Shown here piece after piece: positions 8,636 to 17,999 of a stretch of DNA of 53,267 nt. Positions within the stretch are counted from its first letter, which is position 1. The number at the start of each line of letters is the position of its first letter. The DNA lies in contig JAKLJI010000022.1 in NCBI GenBank assembly GCA_023151275.1, positions 1 through 53,267 of the forward strand. Direction: 5' to 3'. The translations under genes were made by a program, and so were the position numbers. Origin of the DNA: Bacteroidia bacterium. Its GTDB lineage: Bacteria > Bacteroidota > Bacteroidia > UKL13-3. Below the pieces are notes generated by a model. It saw only the letters and a list, made by a program, of their open reading frames with translations, was not told the origin of the DNA and did not search any database.

Positions 8636-8833
8636 TTAATTTGGGTTTGAGCTGCAATTTGCGTCATCGGCAGCAAAAAATCCCGATGGATGACAATTTT
8701 TTAACAGTCCGAAAACTCTTTTCAACTTTTTTGATTAAGCAGGATTGCTGAATTCAATGCATTTTTCCTAAATCCACCACAGGATGTAACAAAAATAAGC
8801 CTACATGCGTCTAAGCATCCAATCGAACAACGC

Positions 8834-9778
8834 ATGAAAGCATTTATCAAAAAATCCTATGGGGGACCAGAAGTCCTAAAGCTGGAAGAAACCCAACTCC
8901 CAACCTTGCAGCCAAATGAAATCAAAGTACGTATAAATGCCAATTCTGTTAATCCAGCTGACTGGCATATCCTTCGAGGAAAGCCTTATTTCTCGCGACT
9001 CATCTATGGTTTGTTTAAGCCCAAATACCCCATTCCAGGAGCTGATTTCGCCGGAATAGTTGAAGAAACCGGAAGCGCTTGCAAACGATTCAAAACTGGT
9101 GACAATGTAATTGGAGCCAACCTGCTTGGAGGTGCTTTTGCCGAGTACATCCATGTTGACGAAAACAACTGCACCCTTGTGCCTGATGGTCTTTCCCTCA
9201 CAGAATTGGCTTGCCTTCCCATTGCGGGTTTAACAGCTTTTCAAGCTACCCATACCTATGGGAACATCCAGGAAGGTGAGCGTGTACTCATCAATGGCTC
9301 ATCAGGCGGAGTTGGACATTTCTGCGTTCAATTGGCCAAAAATAGAGGAGCATCTGTAACAGCAATTTGTTCTTCTAAAAACAAACACTTTGTTGAATCG
9401 CTTGGGGCAGATGAAGTTCTGGCCTACGATAAAACCAATATTCATGCACATGCCGGAAAATATGATTTAATAATCGATACCCACGGCAACCTTAATTTTT
9501 CAGACTTCAGGAGAATGGGAAAACGCGGCGTGCTTACCGGCTTTACCGGTGTAAGCCATCTAATGGCGGTAATCCTTCAAAGTAAATTAAAAGGATTCCC
9601 TATTGCTCAGTTTACAGCAGAAATAAATGCATCAGACCTGGCAAGCCTTGCATTACAATGCAGCAAGGGTCAATTGAAAGTTCACCTGGAGAAAGTTTAT
9701 TCATTTGATGAAATTCCCAATGCAATTGAACGTCTGGAGCAAATGCATACCCGAGGAAAGCTCGCAATTGCTTGGTAA
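8834..9778 (+). CDS. zinc-free MDR-family NAD(P)-dependent quinone oxidoreductase
   Basis: A 314-residue cytoplasmic medium-chain dehydrogenase/reductase. The N-terminal GroES-like domain carries NSVNPADWH (near residue 37) and GADFAGIVEETG. The nucleotide-binding domain has INGSSGGVGHFCVQLAK near residue 153. The cysteine/histidine cluster of zinc alcohol dehydrogenases is missing, so this is the quinone-oxidoreductase/enoyl-reductase branch (zeta-crystallin-like), using NADPH. The substrate cannot be read from sequence. It stands alone and converges with the response-regulator gene 35 nt downstream. Confidence 0.85.
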   Translation: MKAFIKKSYGGPEVLKLEETQLPTLQPNEIKVRINANSVNPADWHILRGKPYFSRLIYGLFKPKYPIPGADFAGIVEETGSACKRFKTGDNVIGANLLGGAFAEYIHVDENNCTLVPDGLSLTELACLPIAGLTAFQATHTYGNIQEGERVLINGSSGGVGHFCVQLAKNRGASVTAICSSKNKHFVESLGADEVLAYDKTNIHAHAGKYDLIIDTHGNLNFSDFRRMGKRGVLTGFTGVSHLMAVILQSKLKGFPIAQFTAEINASDLASLALQCSKGQLKVHLEKVYSFDEIPNAIERLEQMHTRGKLAIAW

Positions 9779-9812
9779 ATTCGGCAAACACATCCATTCT
9801 AAATTGCCCAAG

Positions 9813-9841
9813 CTTAAAAAACAAACCACCTGTTTTTTAAG
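9813..9841. terminator. AT-rich inverted repeat at the convergent gene ends
   Basis: CTTAAAAAACA (9813-9823) pairs perfectly with TGTTTTTTAAG (9831-9841) around a 7-nt loop. It overlaps the final codons and stop of the response regulator and lies just past the MDR gene. The stem is A/T-only apart from two pairs, so terminator strength is doubtful, but position and symmetry fit a bidirectional terminator. Confidence 0.5.
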
Positions 9842-10476
9842 GCCATATTCACGGCTTGAACTTTATTGTTCACCCTTAATTTTTTATAGATTTTGGTGAT
9901 ATGCGTTCGCACAGTTAACGGGCTAATAAAGAGTTTCTCGGCTACGGCTTTATAATCCAATCCATCAACCAAACCCTTTAGAATTTCAAGCTCACGGTCA
10001 CTCAATCCCGAATCGGTTTTGCTACCATCAACAAACTTACCCTGCACCATAATTTGCAAGGCTTTTCTGGCAATTCGAGGACTCATGGGAGCTCCTCCCG
10101 AAACCATAATCTCTTGAATTGCGCTCACTATTCTATCCGCACTTTCATCTTTCAACAAATAGCCTACGGCACCCGCACGAATGGCGTCAAAGATTTTCTC
10201 ATCATCATCGAAAACCGTAAGCATTACAAACTTGGTGTTAGGGTACAATTCAGATGCACTATCTACTGCTTTTATTCCATCCAATACCGGCATATCAATG
10301 TCCATCAATACCACATCAACCCGTTCTTTGTTCTCAGCCATCTTATCCAAAAACTCTTCTCCATTGGCCGCCATAAACACCACCTTCACACCACTAAAGA
10401 AAGTTAGCCGCTCTTTCAAGGAGGTGCGATTGGGCTGTTTATCATCAACAATAACAAGATTAATTTCTTCTATCAT
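9814..10476 (-). CDS. NarL/FixJ-type response regulator
   Basis: A 220-residue DNA-binding response regulator. The receiver domain (about 5-125) has the acidic pair Asp11-Asp12, phospho-acceptor Asp59 in LMDIDMP and Lys in YLLKDESADR. The C-terminal LuxR/GerE helix-turn-helix (about 150-215) includes SDRELEILKGLVDGLDYK and SPLTVRTHITKIYKKL. It lies 172 nt downstream of the large sensor kinase on the same strand and is its obvious partner. The targets are unknown; the adjacent divergent block of exported-protein genes is a reasonable candidate. Confidence 0.92.
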   Translation of the reverse strand: MIEEINLVIVDDKQPNRTSLKERLTFFSGVKVVFMAANGEEFLDKMAENKERVDVVLMDIDMPVLDGIKAVDSASELYPNTKFVMLTVFDDDEKIFDAIRAGAVGYLLKDESADRIVSAIQEIMVSGGAPMSPRIARKALQIMVQGKFVDGSKTDSGLSDRELEILKGLVDGLDYKAVAEKLFISPLTVRTHITKIYKKLRVNNKVQAVNMALKNRWFVF

Positions 10477-10648
10477 AGCTTAGGCAAATTGGACGAAAGC
10501 TGCACGAAATCCTATACCGCATATGCATTAATTCCGACCTGAGATTATTTACAAAAGGCAAAAAAAAGTTAGCCAAATTGGATGAACTTGCAAAAACAAA
10601 GATTTCAGAATAATGCCAGCAAAAGAAAAGGCTGCCAATCTTGCCCTG

Positions 10649-13600
10649 TTAAGCTTTAATAATCAGGCTTACCTGCGTACCTTCACCCGGATTAGATTCA
10701 ATCAGCAACTCTGCCCCCATTTCAGATGCACGTGACTGCATATTTTTCAATCCATAATGCCCCTTGCTCTGCCCTTCCTTCCAATCAAACCCATCGCCAT
10801 TGTCCACAATGCGAATCTGAAAAAGCAATTGATTATTGCTTATAAACTCAATTCTCAACTTCGTTGCATTGGAATGCCTAAGGGCATTGCTAAATGCTTC
10901 CTGAGCAATACGAAAAGCATTTAGGGCCAATGCAGGAGATAGCGATCTTGATTCGCTAAAGTCTTCGTAAAACTCAACCCCAACAGCAGCATTAAATTCA
11001 AGCAGTTTCAGAGTAAACTGTTTAAACCTATCGGAAAAATCATCCACCGATAAACTGGAATTACTGATTGCCCAAATGGTTTGCCTTAAGGTAAGAATAG
11101 CATTTCTACCCGCTTCACTCAATGCTTCCAATCGTTTCCGTTCCTCAGCTTGATCGAGCTGGTCCGGATGATTCAACATCCAATCTACATTGGTAATCAA
11201 ATAGCTTAACTGGGCGCCTACATTGTCGTGTAAATCGCGTGAAATACGCAAGCGCTCTGCCTCGAGGTTTCGTTGAACTTCATAGGCTCGTTCAAGTTTT
11301 CTACGTTGAAACCTCAGGAAAACATACATCGCCAATCCTATTAAACCTACTCCCAAAAGAACACATAAACCATAAAACCAACTTGTTTCCCAAAAAGGCG
11401 GTGTAATAGAAATAAAAAGGGCTCGAGGAGTTTTACACCAAAATCCATCACCATTAGCCGCCACCACTTTAAACACGTAATCTCCAGGAGGCAAATTGGC
11501 ATAACGAGCGAAGTGAAGCTTACCACTTTCAATCCAATTTTTATCATAGCCTTCCAAAATATACTTATAGGTGTTTTCTTCTGGCTGACTAAACTCAAGT
11601 GCAGCGAAATCAAAGGAAAGTGTGTTTTGTTTGTACGGTAAAACTAGACTTGATAGTTCATTGTAAGCAGAATCTGTAGCCATGGGCAAATCACCCACCA
11701 AGATTTGATTAATGGCAATTCGAGGCTCACTCTTATTGATAGGAACAGCATCAGGATCGATTACATTTACCCCATTAACACCCCCAAAATACAACAACCC
11801 TTTTTCATCTTTGTAATATGCACCTGTATTGAACTCATTGCTTTGAAGGCCGTCTTTAACCGAATAATTCGTAAAGGTGTTTGTTTGGCTATTGAATAAT
11901 GATAGGCCTTTATTGGTGCTTAACCACAATGCACCGTGTTTATCTTCAAGAATGCCATATACAAAATCATCAGGAAACCCGGGTTGGGTTTCAAATTGCT
12001 TGATTTGCTTGCCATTCAAATCAAATAAAAACAATCCTGTATTGCATCCAACCCAAATTCGCTTTTGGCTCTTTTGGTAATAAATGGTTTTAACAAAATA
12101 CCTGCCGGGTAGCTGCCTCAACTTACCGGTTCTAAGGTTGGCAATAAAAAGTTCCTTATTGCTTCCCACCCACCAAATACTATCGTTTACTTTTTCAACT
12201 GCAGTAATTTGATTCTGGAATAGTTTATAAGGCAAAATGGGCTGAAGTTGATAGGATTTATTCAGCTTGAAAATTTGGAAATCACTAGAATAATAAATCT
12301 GCGAATCTATCTTTCTCAAACAAGGAGCATACATGTACTCGCCATTCTTCTGCGTGTAGCTCGCCGGATAATGCAAGGTGCGATTTTGTCGGGTTACCTG
12401 GTTGTAAACTTGAAGAAGCCCTTGCTTTACATAAAACAAATTCGGTCCATCTGCAAGAACCGCAAGAACATGATTCAAATTGGGCGACCAATGGCTCCAG
12501 GGCAAAACTTGAACATCACCATTTCGGTTAAACTTAACAATTCCTTCCCCAAACACTCCTGTATAAATATCCCCTTCCGAATCAACTGCAATAGAACGTA
12601 TAAGTGAGAATCTGCTTTGAGCAGTTGAATAATGAAGAAATTTATTTCGATAAGGAGAATAAGAAAAAACACCTGCCCCATTGGTGCATATCCATAAATT
12701 CCCGGAAAGGTCTGTCTTTAAATTTTCAATATAATGAAAGCCTACTTCCTCCTTAGGATTGAATGAGAGGATACGCTCTTTAATTCGTGTTAAGGCTGAA
12801 TCAAAAACAAACAACCCGTGATTATTTCCTAACCAATAGCGTCCTTGCCAAAACAGCATCCTACTGTAAGAACAACGCTTGGGAAATGGAAAAGCACCTG
12901 GAATTAATAGGCGCTCGCTAAATCGATTTTGTTTAACATGATAAAAGAGAAGTTTACCAGGATCGTAATGGCAATACAGGCTATCGTTAATTCGGTTATA
13001 CGAAATCAATTCCTGATGAACCTTCTGCTGCAAATCTATCCGCTTGCTTGAAATCGAATAGCGAAAAAAGGTTTGAAAACCATCATCCAAGGAACCAAAA
13101 ATAAAATCACCACTAAGCACTGCATTGAGAATACCAGCAGGTTGATGTTTCAAATTGCGGATAGCTACGGTATCTATGATAGTTCCCGCTGGTGAAATGC
13201 AATACAATCCTGCTCCCATTTCCCAACACCAGATATTCCCTTTTGCATCCTCTCCTAACAAGCGTGTATGAGATTCACTTCTGAGTTGATTCCTGGAATG
13301 AATATGGATATTGAAAAAGCAATCCCGATGCCTATTATATAAGCTAATTCCCTTGTTGTGTGAAATCCAGAGTTGCTTTCTTGAATCTTCAAAAAAATAA
13401 AGACTTGTACTACCTGCCAATGAACTTGAATCCTTAATATTTGGCCGGTATTGCTTTATCTTATCACCGTCAAGACGTGTTATTCCGTCTGCAGTTCCAA
13501 GCCACATAAAACCTTTATAGTCCTGAAAGGCATCCCATACTGAGTTTTGTGCTAAACCATTATCAACTGTATAAGAGGTGTAGTTCCGCTGCAATTGAGC

Positions 13601-13651
13601 GGAAAGCAATTTAACACATAAAAGCAGTAATAAGGTGAGGGGATGTTTCAT
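10649..13651 (-). CDS. two-component sensor histidine kinase with periplasmic propeller (Reg_prop/Y_Y_Y)
   Basis: A 1000-residue inner-membrane sensor. A signal peptide (about 1-18, ending LLSAQ) precedes a two-bladed propeller region built from Reg_prop-type repeats (about 25-620; examples FMWLGTADGITRLDG, LWICTNGAGVFSY, ALWLSTNKGLSLF). A Y_Y_Y domain (about 690-740) and one membrane helix (about 757-780) follow. The cytoplasmic kinase is HisKA_3/HATPase_c: His808 in RDLHDNVGAQ is the phosphorylation site, the N box is EAFSNALRH, and the G boxes are DNGDGFDW and GHYGLKNM. There is no fused receiver, so it is not a one-protein hybrid; the receiver is the separate gene downstream. In gut Bacteroides such sensors read glycans; the ligand here is unknown. 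Confidence 0.92.
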   Translation of the reverse strand: MKHPLTLLLLLCVKLLSAQLQRNYTSYTVDNGLAQNSVWDAFQDYKGFMWLGTADGITRLDGDKIKQYRPNIKDSSSLAGSTSLYFFEDSRKQLWISHNKGISLYNRHRDCFFNIHIHSRNQLRSESHTRLLGEDAKGNIWCWEMGAGLYCISPAGTIIDTVAIRNLKHQPAGILNAVLSGDFIFGSLDDGFQTFFRYSISSKRIDLQQKVHQELISYNRINDSLYCHYDPGKLLFYHVKQNRFSERLLIPGAFPFPKRCSYSRMLFWQGRYWLGNNHGLFVFDSALTRIKERILSFNPKEEVGFHYIENLKTDLSGNLWICTNGAGVFSYSPYRNKFLHYSTAQSRFSLIRSIAVDSEGDIYTGVFGEGIVKFNRNGDVQVLPWSHWSPNLNHVLAVLADGPNLFYVKQGLLQVYNQVTRQNRTLHYPASYTQKNGEYMYAPCLRKIDSQIYYSSDFQIFKLNKSYQLQPILPYKLFQNQITAVEKVNDSIWWVGSNKELFIANLRTGKLRQLPGRYFVKTIYYQKSQKRIWVGCNTGLFLFDLNGKQIKQFETQPGFPDDFVYGILEDKHGALWLSTNKGLSLFNSQTNTFTNYSVKDGLQSNEFNTGAYYKDEKGLLYFGGVNGVNVIDPDAVPINKSEPRIAINQILVGDLPMATDSAYNELSSLVLPYKQNTLSFDFAALEFSQPEENTYKYILEGYDKNWIESGKLHFARYANLPPGDYVFKVVAANGDGFWCKTPRALFISITPPFWETSWFYGLCVLLGVGLIGLAMYVFLRFQRRKLERAYEVQRNLEAERLRISRDLHDNVGAQLSYLITNVDWMLNHPDQLDQAEERKRLEALSEAGRNAILTLRQTIWAISNSSLSVDDFSDRFKQFTLKLLEFNAAVGVEFYEDFSESRSLSPALALNAFRIAQEAFSNALRHSNATKLRIEFISNNQLLFQIRIVDNGDGFDWKEGQSKGHYGLKNMQSRASEMGAELLIESNPGEGTQVSLIIKA

Positions 13652-13739
13652 AAACTCATTAAAAATACTGCATCTGCTGTATTTGGCAAGATTTCTTTTA
13701 AAAAGTCATTTGTATGTAGAAACAATTCACCTGTGAACT

Positions 13740-14660
13740 ATGAAAAAACTTCTACTTATTCTGCTATCCGCTAGCATGGCATTTCAGGTAATGGCGCAAA
13801 TTGAACTGAGCAAAACTTTACCTCCAATTGGCTCAACACTTGCAATTCTTCAAGCAGCCAACACCAGCTTAATCAGGCCTGCTTCCGGAATCAATCAAAC
13901 ATGGGACTATAGCTCTATCAGCTTTACTCCACAATTTACTATTGAGATAAAAGCCTTATCAGCTGTTGCAAAAAGATACCAGGACTCTTGTCCGAGTGCA
14001 AAGTATGTTGAACAGATTGAAGTTCCAGGAGCTCCTTCACCGGATTACCTCCCTATGGAATTTTTTGAAGATAAAGGAAACTATATGGTTCGGGTTGGAC
14101 AAAAAGGCTCAAACTTGAATCTGGAGAAAAAGAACGACACCGTTTTTGTATTCAACCTCGGATTTGAAACTGCTGAAATTTACTCCGGAGCCAGACGCAG
14201 CTACAGTGGCTCAGGAACCTTGAAAATAGGCAATGAAACCTATACCAATGTGGTATTGATTAAAGGGAAAAGTGTGGTTAATGAAAACCAAGACACCGGA
14301 TATACATTTTTTCAAATTGCACCCTATTGGACAAGAATAGCTTCAGTCATGTTTTCCAATGGACAATCCATTGGCATAAGCTATTGGAAACCTGGCCAAA
14401 ACAGCACCTACATAAAGGAACAATATCAAAGTCTTGAATTTAGTGTATTCCCCAATCCTTCTCAAGGTAGTATCTGCATACAAAGCAACTCTACGAATAA
14501 ACAACTTCAATTCTCTTTAACAGACTTAAGCGGTAAGCTTATTCATTCGGGTAATTTAAGTGCAGGTCCAATCAGCTTAAGTGGACTTGAAAAAGGAATT
14601 TACCTGCTAGACGTAAAAAGCGACAAGGAAAGAGGATACAAAAAAATAATTGTTGAATAA
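13740..14660 (+). CDS. T9SS-exported protein with type A sorting domain
   Basis: A 306-residue secreted protein. A signal peptide (about 1-19, FQVMAQ) opens the chain. The central 200 residues are beta-rich without a family I recognise; MEFFEDKGNYMVRVG and the NQTWDYSSI pattern recall Bacteroidota exported proteins of unknown role. The C-terminal domain (about 235-306) is a type A T9SS signal: VFPNPSQGSI, then SLTDLSGKLIHSG, then LEKGIYLLDVKSDK and a final basic KKIIVE. It is therefore expected to cross the outer membrane via T9SS and be cleaved or surface-anchored. Divergent from the sensor kinase (88 nt between starts). Confidence 0.85.
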   Translation: MKKLLLILLSASMAFQVMAQIELSKTLPPIGSTLAILQAANTSLIRPASGINQTWDYSSISFTPQFTIEIKALSAVAKRYQDSCPSAKYVEQIEVPGAPSPDYLPMEFFEDKGNYMVRVGQKGSNLNLEKKNDTVFVFNLGFETAEIYSGARRSYSGSGTLKIGNETYTNVVLIKGKSVVNENQDTGYTFFQIAPYWTRIASVMFSNGQSIGISYWKPGQNSTYIKEQYQSLEFSVFPNPSQGSICIQSNSTNKQLQFSLTDLSGKLIHSGNLSAGPISLSGLEKGIYLLDVKSDKERGYKKIIVE

Positions 14661-14749
14661 TCCTTATCCGAAATCTGCTCAAAGAAAAAAATTTAGGTCT
14701 TAACCTACTCGGTTTAATCCATAGTAACAAAAAACAAATCAGAACCACC

Positions 14750-16426
14750 ATGAAAAATATTTTAACCATAACGTTTGGATTGTTATTTTCTCAAGCCTTG
14801 CTTGCACAGGTAGAAGTAAGCACAAAAAGCTTCGAACTTGAATCTCAAAACAAACAAAAAGGTTGGTATGTGCTTGAAGCAGGAAAAGAAGGCAATTCCG
14901 GCGATGTCTTTGTAAAACTTGGCAAACCCAAATGCGACGTCAGCGCTTCAAGCTCGGGTAATATTGTCTACACCACTTTTCACGGACTCGGATGGACCAT
15001 TGATAAGCTAATCTTCAGCCCGGCCTTTGAATTCAAAAGCACAAGTTCTAAAAGCTATTCCAATACTCGTGAGGCCTTGGCTGCCGATGAAAATGTATTT
15101 GGCAAAAGTTACAAAGCAGTTCCAGGTAGCAGTGTGGCTGATGTTCTAGCAGGAATGGCCATGCCAACCAATGCCATAAATAACTCGTTTATGTTTACCA
15201 AAATTGTGGTAGGAACAGCTGGTATTACCGGATTCAAGGTTGGAACTTCTTACATTAGCACCAGGGTAACAGGGCAGGTTACTCGTAAAGGGGACTTTTG
15301 TGGAGAAAATCCAAGTGTCTTTAAAATAAGTGCAGTAGATGCCAAAGAAGAAAAAGGACAAAAATGGATTCCCGTCTACAACAACCCAGTTCCCAATGGT
15401 GGCAATATCCTTTTCAATACGGTAGGTGTAAGTGCAGACCCCAATGTTCAATACTATGTATTTCGCAAATACGACGAAAATGGCAGTGTAATCAAAGAGC
15501 GCGTCTTATCCTTCAATTATCAATGCTTACCCAGTGTGAAAGAGATTGAAAAAGCTCCAGGCAAATACGACTATGTCCTAATTATGTCGCCTATCAATTA
15601 CAAAAAATCAAAACTTAGCGTTTCCCCTGCCAATGAATATGAATACATAATGATTGATGGAGAAAGTTTTGAAATCAAAGATCAATTTAAGTTTAGCATG
15701 ACCTACTCCTTGTGGAGAATGACCCATGCCATTGAATCAAATGGAGCCATTTATTTGGCTGGAGTTGCAGGCGTAAAGAACTCAGTTTATCCCGATTTCT
15801 CGATGCCCAAACTAGCAGATTTCCCCAATTTCCAAGTGGTGAAAATTGCAGGTGGCAAACTGGCTTATGCAACAGCATTAAATGAAAATCAAATGGAACT
15901 TGCTGCAAAAAGTATTGAAGGATTAAAAAGCAAAACCGATTACAATCTCCACCTGAAAGATGTTCAGTTAGTTGTAAAGGATGGACGCCTTATTATTTCA
16001 GGACAACAGGAAACAACCTCAAAAAGAAGCAGCTTAATTGCAGCTGTTTTCAATAGTTTCGGACAATTGGATGCCTATTTAGCCAAAAGCACCAATGAAT
16101 TTGGACGAAGCTCAATCAGTTTCAATGCAGACGGAAGTCGCTTATACTGGCTTCTTGAAGACTTGGGTGAATACAACGAGATACTTCCGGGCAATGCACT
16201 TTTGGCCAAAAAGGCCAAAGAAATTATCAGCGCAGTTGAAGTAGTTACCTACGACTTGACCAAGAAACAGCTCATTCATTATCAATCCTTGAAAAATGAA
16301 GAATGGGCGATGAACTACCAAAATCCCATTCTATTTGAGAACGAAAACGAGCTACTGCTTTTGGGAAATAAAATCACCAAAAAGGCCAAGGAAAGCGAAG
16401 TGGTTTTTATCAAAGTAAAAAAGTAA
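14750..16426 (+). CDS. exported protein of unknown function (558 aa)
   Basis: Not recognised. A signal peptide (about 1-20, SQALLAQ) is followed by about 540 residues dominated by short beta strands and Gly/Asn turns, with recurring strand patterns such as GAIYLAGVAG, VKDGRLIISGQQE and NADGSRLYWLLED. This suggests a propeller-like architecture; that is inference only. There is no T9SS C-terminal domain and no lipobox, so it should be periplasmic. It ends with Lys-rich strands. It starts 89 nt after the T9SS cargo gene on the same strand, and no terminator is visible between them, so co-transcription is possible. Confidence 0.7.
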   Translation: MKNILTITFGLLFSQALLAQVEVSTKSFELESQNKQKGWYVLEAGKEGNSGDVFVKLGKPKCDVSASSSGNIVYTTFHGLGWTIDKLIFSPAFEFKSTSSKSYSNTREALAADENVFGKSYKAVPGSSVADVLAGMAMPTNAINNSFMFTKIVVGTAGITGFKVGTSYISTRVTGQVTRKGDFCGENPSVFKISAVDAKEEKGQKWIPVYNNPVPNGGNILFNTVGVSADPNVQYYVFRKYDENGSVIKERVLSFNYQCLPSVKEIEKAPGKYDYVLIMSPINYKKSKLSVSPANEYEYIMIDGESFEIKDQFKFSMTYSLWRMTHAIESNGAIYLAGVAGVKNSVYPDFSMPKLADFPNFQVVKIAGGKLAYATALNENQMELAAKSIEGLKSKTDYNLHLKDVQLVVKDGRLIISGQQETTSKRSSLIAAVFNSFGQLDAYLAKSTNEFGRSSISFNADGSRLYWLLEDLGEYNEILPGNALLAKKAKEIISAVEVVTYDLTKKQLIHYQSLKNEEWAMNYQNPILFENENELLLLGNKITKKAKESEVVFIKVKK

Positions 16427-16579
16427 AAATCTGTCTTATCCACCCGCAAATGTAAAGCTCAATTATAGGCTGCAAGTATTCAATTCATTTAGCAACTGTG
16501 GCACATGCTGTAAAGATTTCAGTTGGAAATAATAGGCAATTCAACCTGTAAATAATCGGAATACAAAACAAAAAAATGA

Positions 16580-16605
16580 GGCATGCTTAACACGTTAAGC
16601 ATGCC
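16580..16605. repeat. perfect 12-bp inverted repeat with 2-nt centre
   Basis: GGCATGCTTAAC at 16580-16591 and GTTAAGCATGCC at 16594-16605 are perfect reverse complements separated by AC. It lies in the 231-nt gap before the 16658 gene, 52 nt upstream of the preferred start. There is no T-run on the plus side; an A-run precedes it, so a minus-strand terminator is formally possible but no minus-strand gene needs one. A dimeric repressor or activator site is the other reading. Confidence 0.7.
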
Positions 16606-16657
16606 CATGTCCTATACATACCCAATACAATTCAAACCCAACCTCTTTGCAAGACAA

Positions 16658-17389
16658 ATGAAAAAGACACTACTCTACCTGGTGGTAATCGCTCTATTTA
16701 TCGACCAGGCTTTTGCACAAAAAAAAGACAAAAAAAGAGACTATCATTTAGACCGTGATATTTATGCCTTCAACGTTTCACATACCGGAAATCTATCCTA
16801 CTCCCCTATTGGTGAACCTGCGATAAGTTCCAGTGGGGGCCTAATGATTTGTCCGGGACGATTTGATTGGATTATGCCCGATGAAGGTCAATATGGCTAT
16901 TCGGAAGGTAGTGGTTTACTTTCTTCCGTCCTTGGCGTTCCTATTCCTACTGCCGGTTTCCTAGAAATGGGTTATGGCTGGATGTTCAACAACAACAAAA
17001 CAAAAAGTAAATCCAGATATGTAAGTATCCAATATGGAATGGGAATTGGTTTTGGTTTCAGACAATTTTGGGTTGAACCCCAAAATACCGGAACCCTCTA
17101 TGGTGTATTGTGGCCTGAATTTTCAGGGATTATCAGCATTGGCAACCGGTTAGAAATTGTTCCAAAATTCATTTTCAACCCGCTTTATTCCGGAAAAGAA
17201 TGGGGATTACGAACAGGTACTGAAGCCATGTTCATTTACCGAGCCGCTGGTCCACTTTCTGTTACATGTCGTCTTGTTCGTGAGCGAATCAATTTCAACG
17301 AAAAATGGGAAACCGATGGAAAAGGTTTCAGTGGCATAGCAAAAACCGGCTCCATGCAACTTGGCATCGCTATCAATGTTGCCAATTGA
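16658..17389 (+). CDS. exported beta-barrel-like protein of unknown function
   Basis: A 243-residue protein beginning at the ATG at 16658, chosen because it opens a normal signal peptide (MKKTLLYLVVIALF, cleavage after about AQA or FAQ). The frame remains open to 16583, but that would add a non-signal stretch and run through the 26-bp palindrome. After a Lys/Asp-rich segment (QKKDKKRDYHLDRDI) the chain has alternating aromatic beta strands (YVSIQYGMGIGFGFRQFWVE, EWGLRTGTEAMFIYRAAG), typical of a small outer-membrane barrel. The last residues LGIAINVAN lack the usual terminal Phe. Function unknown. Confidence 0.65.
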   Translation: MKKTLLYLVVIALFIDQAFAQKKDKKRDYHLDRDIYAFNVSHTGNLSYSPIGEPAISSSGGLMICPGRFDWIMPDEGQYGYSEGSGLLSSVLGVPIPTAGFLEMGYGWMFNNNKTKSKSRYVSIQYGMGIGFGFRQFWVEPQNTGTLYGVLWPEFSGIISIGNRLEIVPKFIFNPLYSGKEWGLRTGTEAMFIYRAAGPLSVTCRLVRERINFNEKWETDGKGFSGIAKTGSMQLGIAINVAN

Positions 17390-17466
17390 GTTAGCAAATC
17401 AACTAGAAATTTAACATCCCTTCACCTAAAAACCTTTCTAAATTGAAGAATAAACGTCCATTAGCC

Positions 17467-17994
17467 ATGAAGAATATCATCCTATGCCTGAGTATCATCT
17501 TCCTTTTTGTGTCCTGCAAAAAAGAAACAGATGACAGTTCTGTAAAAGGAAACTTCTTTAGTTCCGGAGGTAAAAGCTATGCTTTCCAGGACTTTTACAA
17601 GAACTGCAAATTTCAAGTTTTTGACTGTTTTACATTCAGCGAAAACGGTGGAATCATTTACAACAAAGTACCTGGGATGCAATTGGTCCTATTAACCGAT
17701 AGGAACAACCCCTTTGGCGCTGAAATTTCGGTAACCTTAAGTCTATTTGGTGAAGAGAAAGGAACCTATTCAGGCATATCAAACCTATGCGGAAACAATC
17801 GCATTAGAAACTCAAGCATGGTTCAAACCAGTGATGGAAAACATGCCTCTATTTTCGGAGATGGAACTGTAACGATAACTGAGAAAAAGGGAAATCTGGT
17901 TTCAGGAAAATTCAGCATGAAGATGGCCGTCAATAAGGAATTTCTGAACGACAGCCTTATTAGTGGGGAGTTTACAAACATTCCATTGCAATAA
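17467..17994 (+). CDS. small lipoprotein of unknown function
   Basis: A 175-residue lipoprotein with a signal segment and lipobox ending at Cys17 (FLFVSCKKE). The ATG at 17467 is preferred over the in-frame TTG at 17443, because the longer form adds polar residues before the signal. The mature part is beta-rich with several cysteines (NCKFQVFDCF, SNLCGNN) and no family I can name. The next gene starts 5 nt after its stop, so it is the first member of a three-gene operon with the 405-aa lipoprotein and a T9SS cargo protein. Confidence 0.75.
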   Translation: MKNIILCLSIIFLFVSCKKETDDSSVKGNFFSSGGKSYAFQDFYKNCKFQVFDCFTFSENGGIIYNKVPGMQLVLLTDRNNPFGAEISVTLSLFGEEKGTYSGISNLCGNNRIRNSSMVQTSDGKHASIFGDGTVTITEKKGNLVSGKFSMKMAVNKEFLNDSLISGEFTNIPLQ

Positions 17995-17999
17995 CATCT

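Noticed and set aside
16583-16657. The upstream in-frame start of the 16658 gene
   Set aside because: It runs through the 26-nt palindrome and places 25 polar residues before a normal signal peptide.
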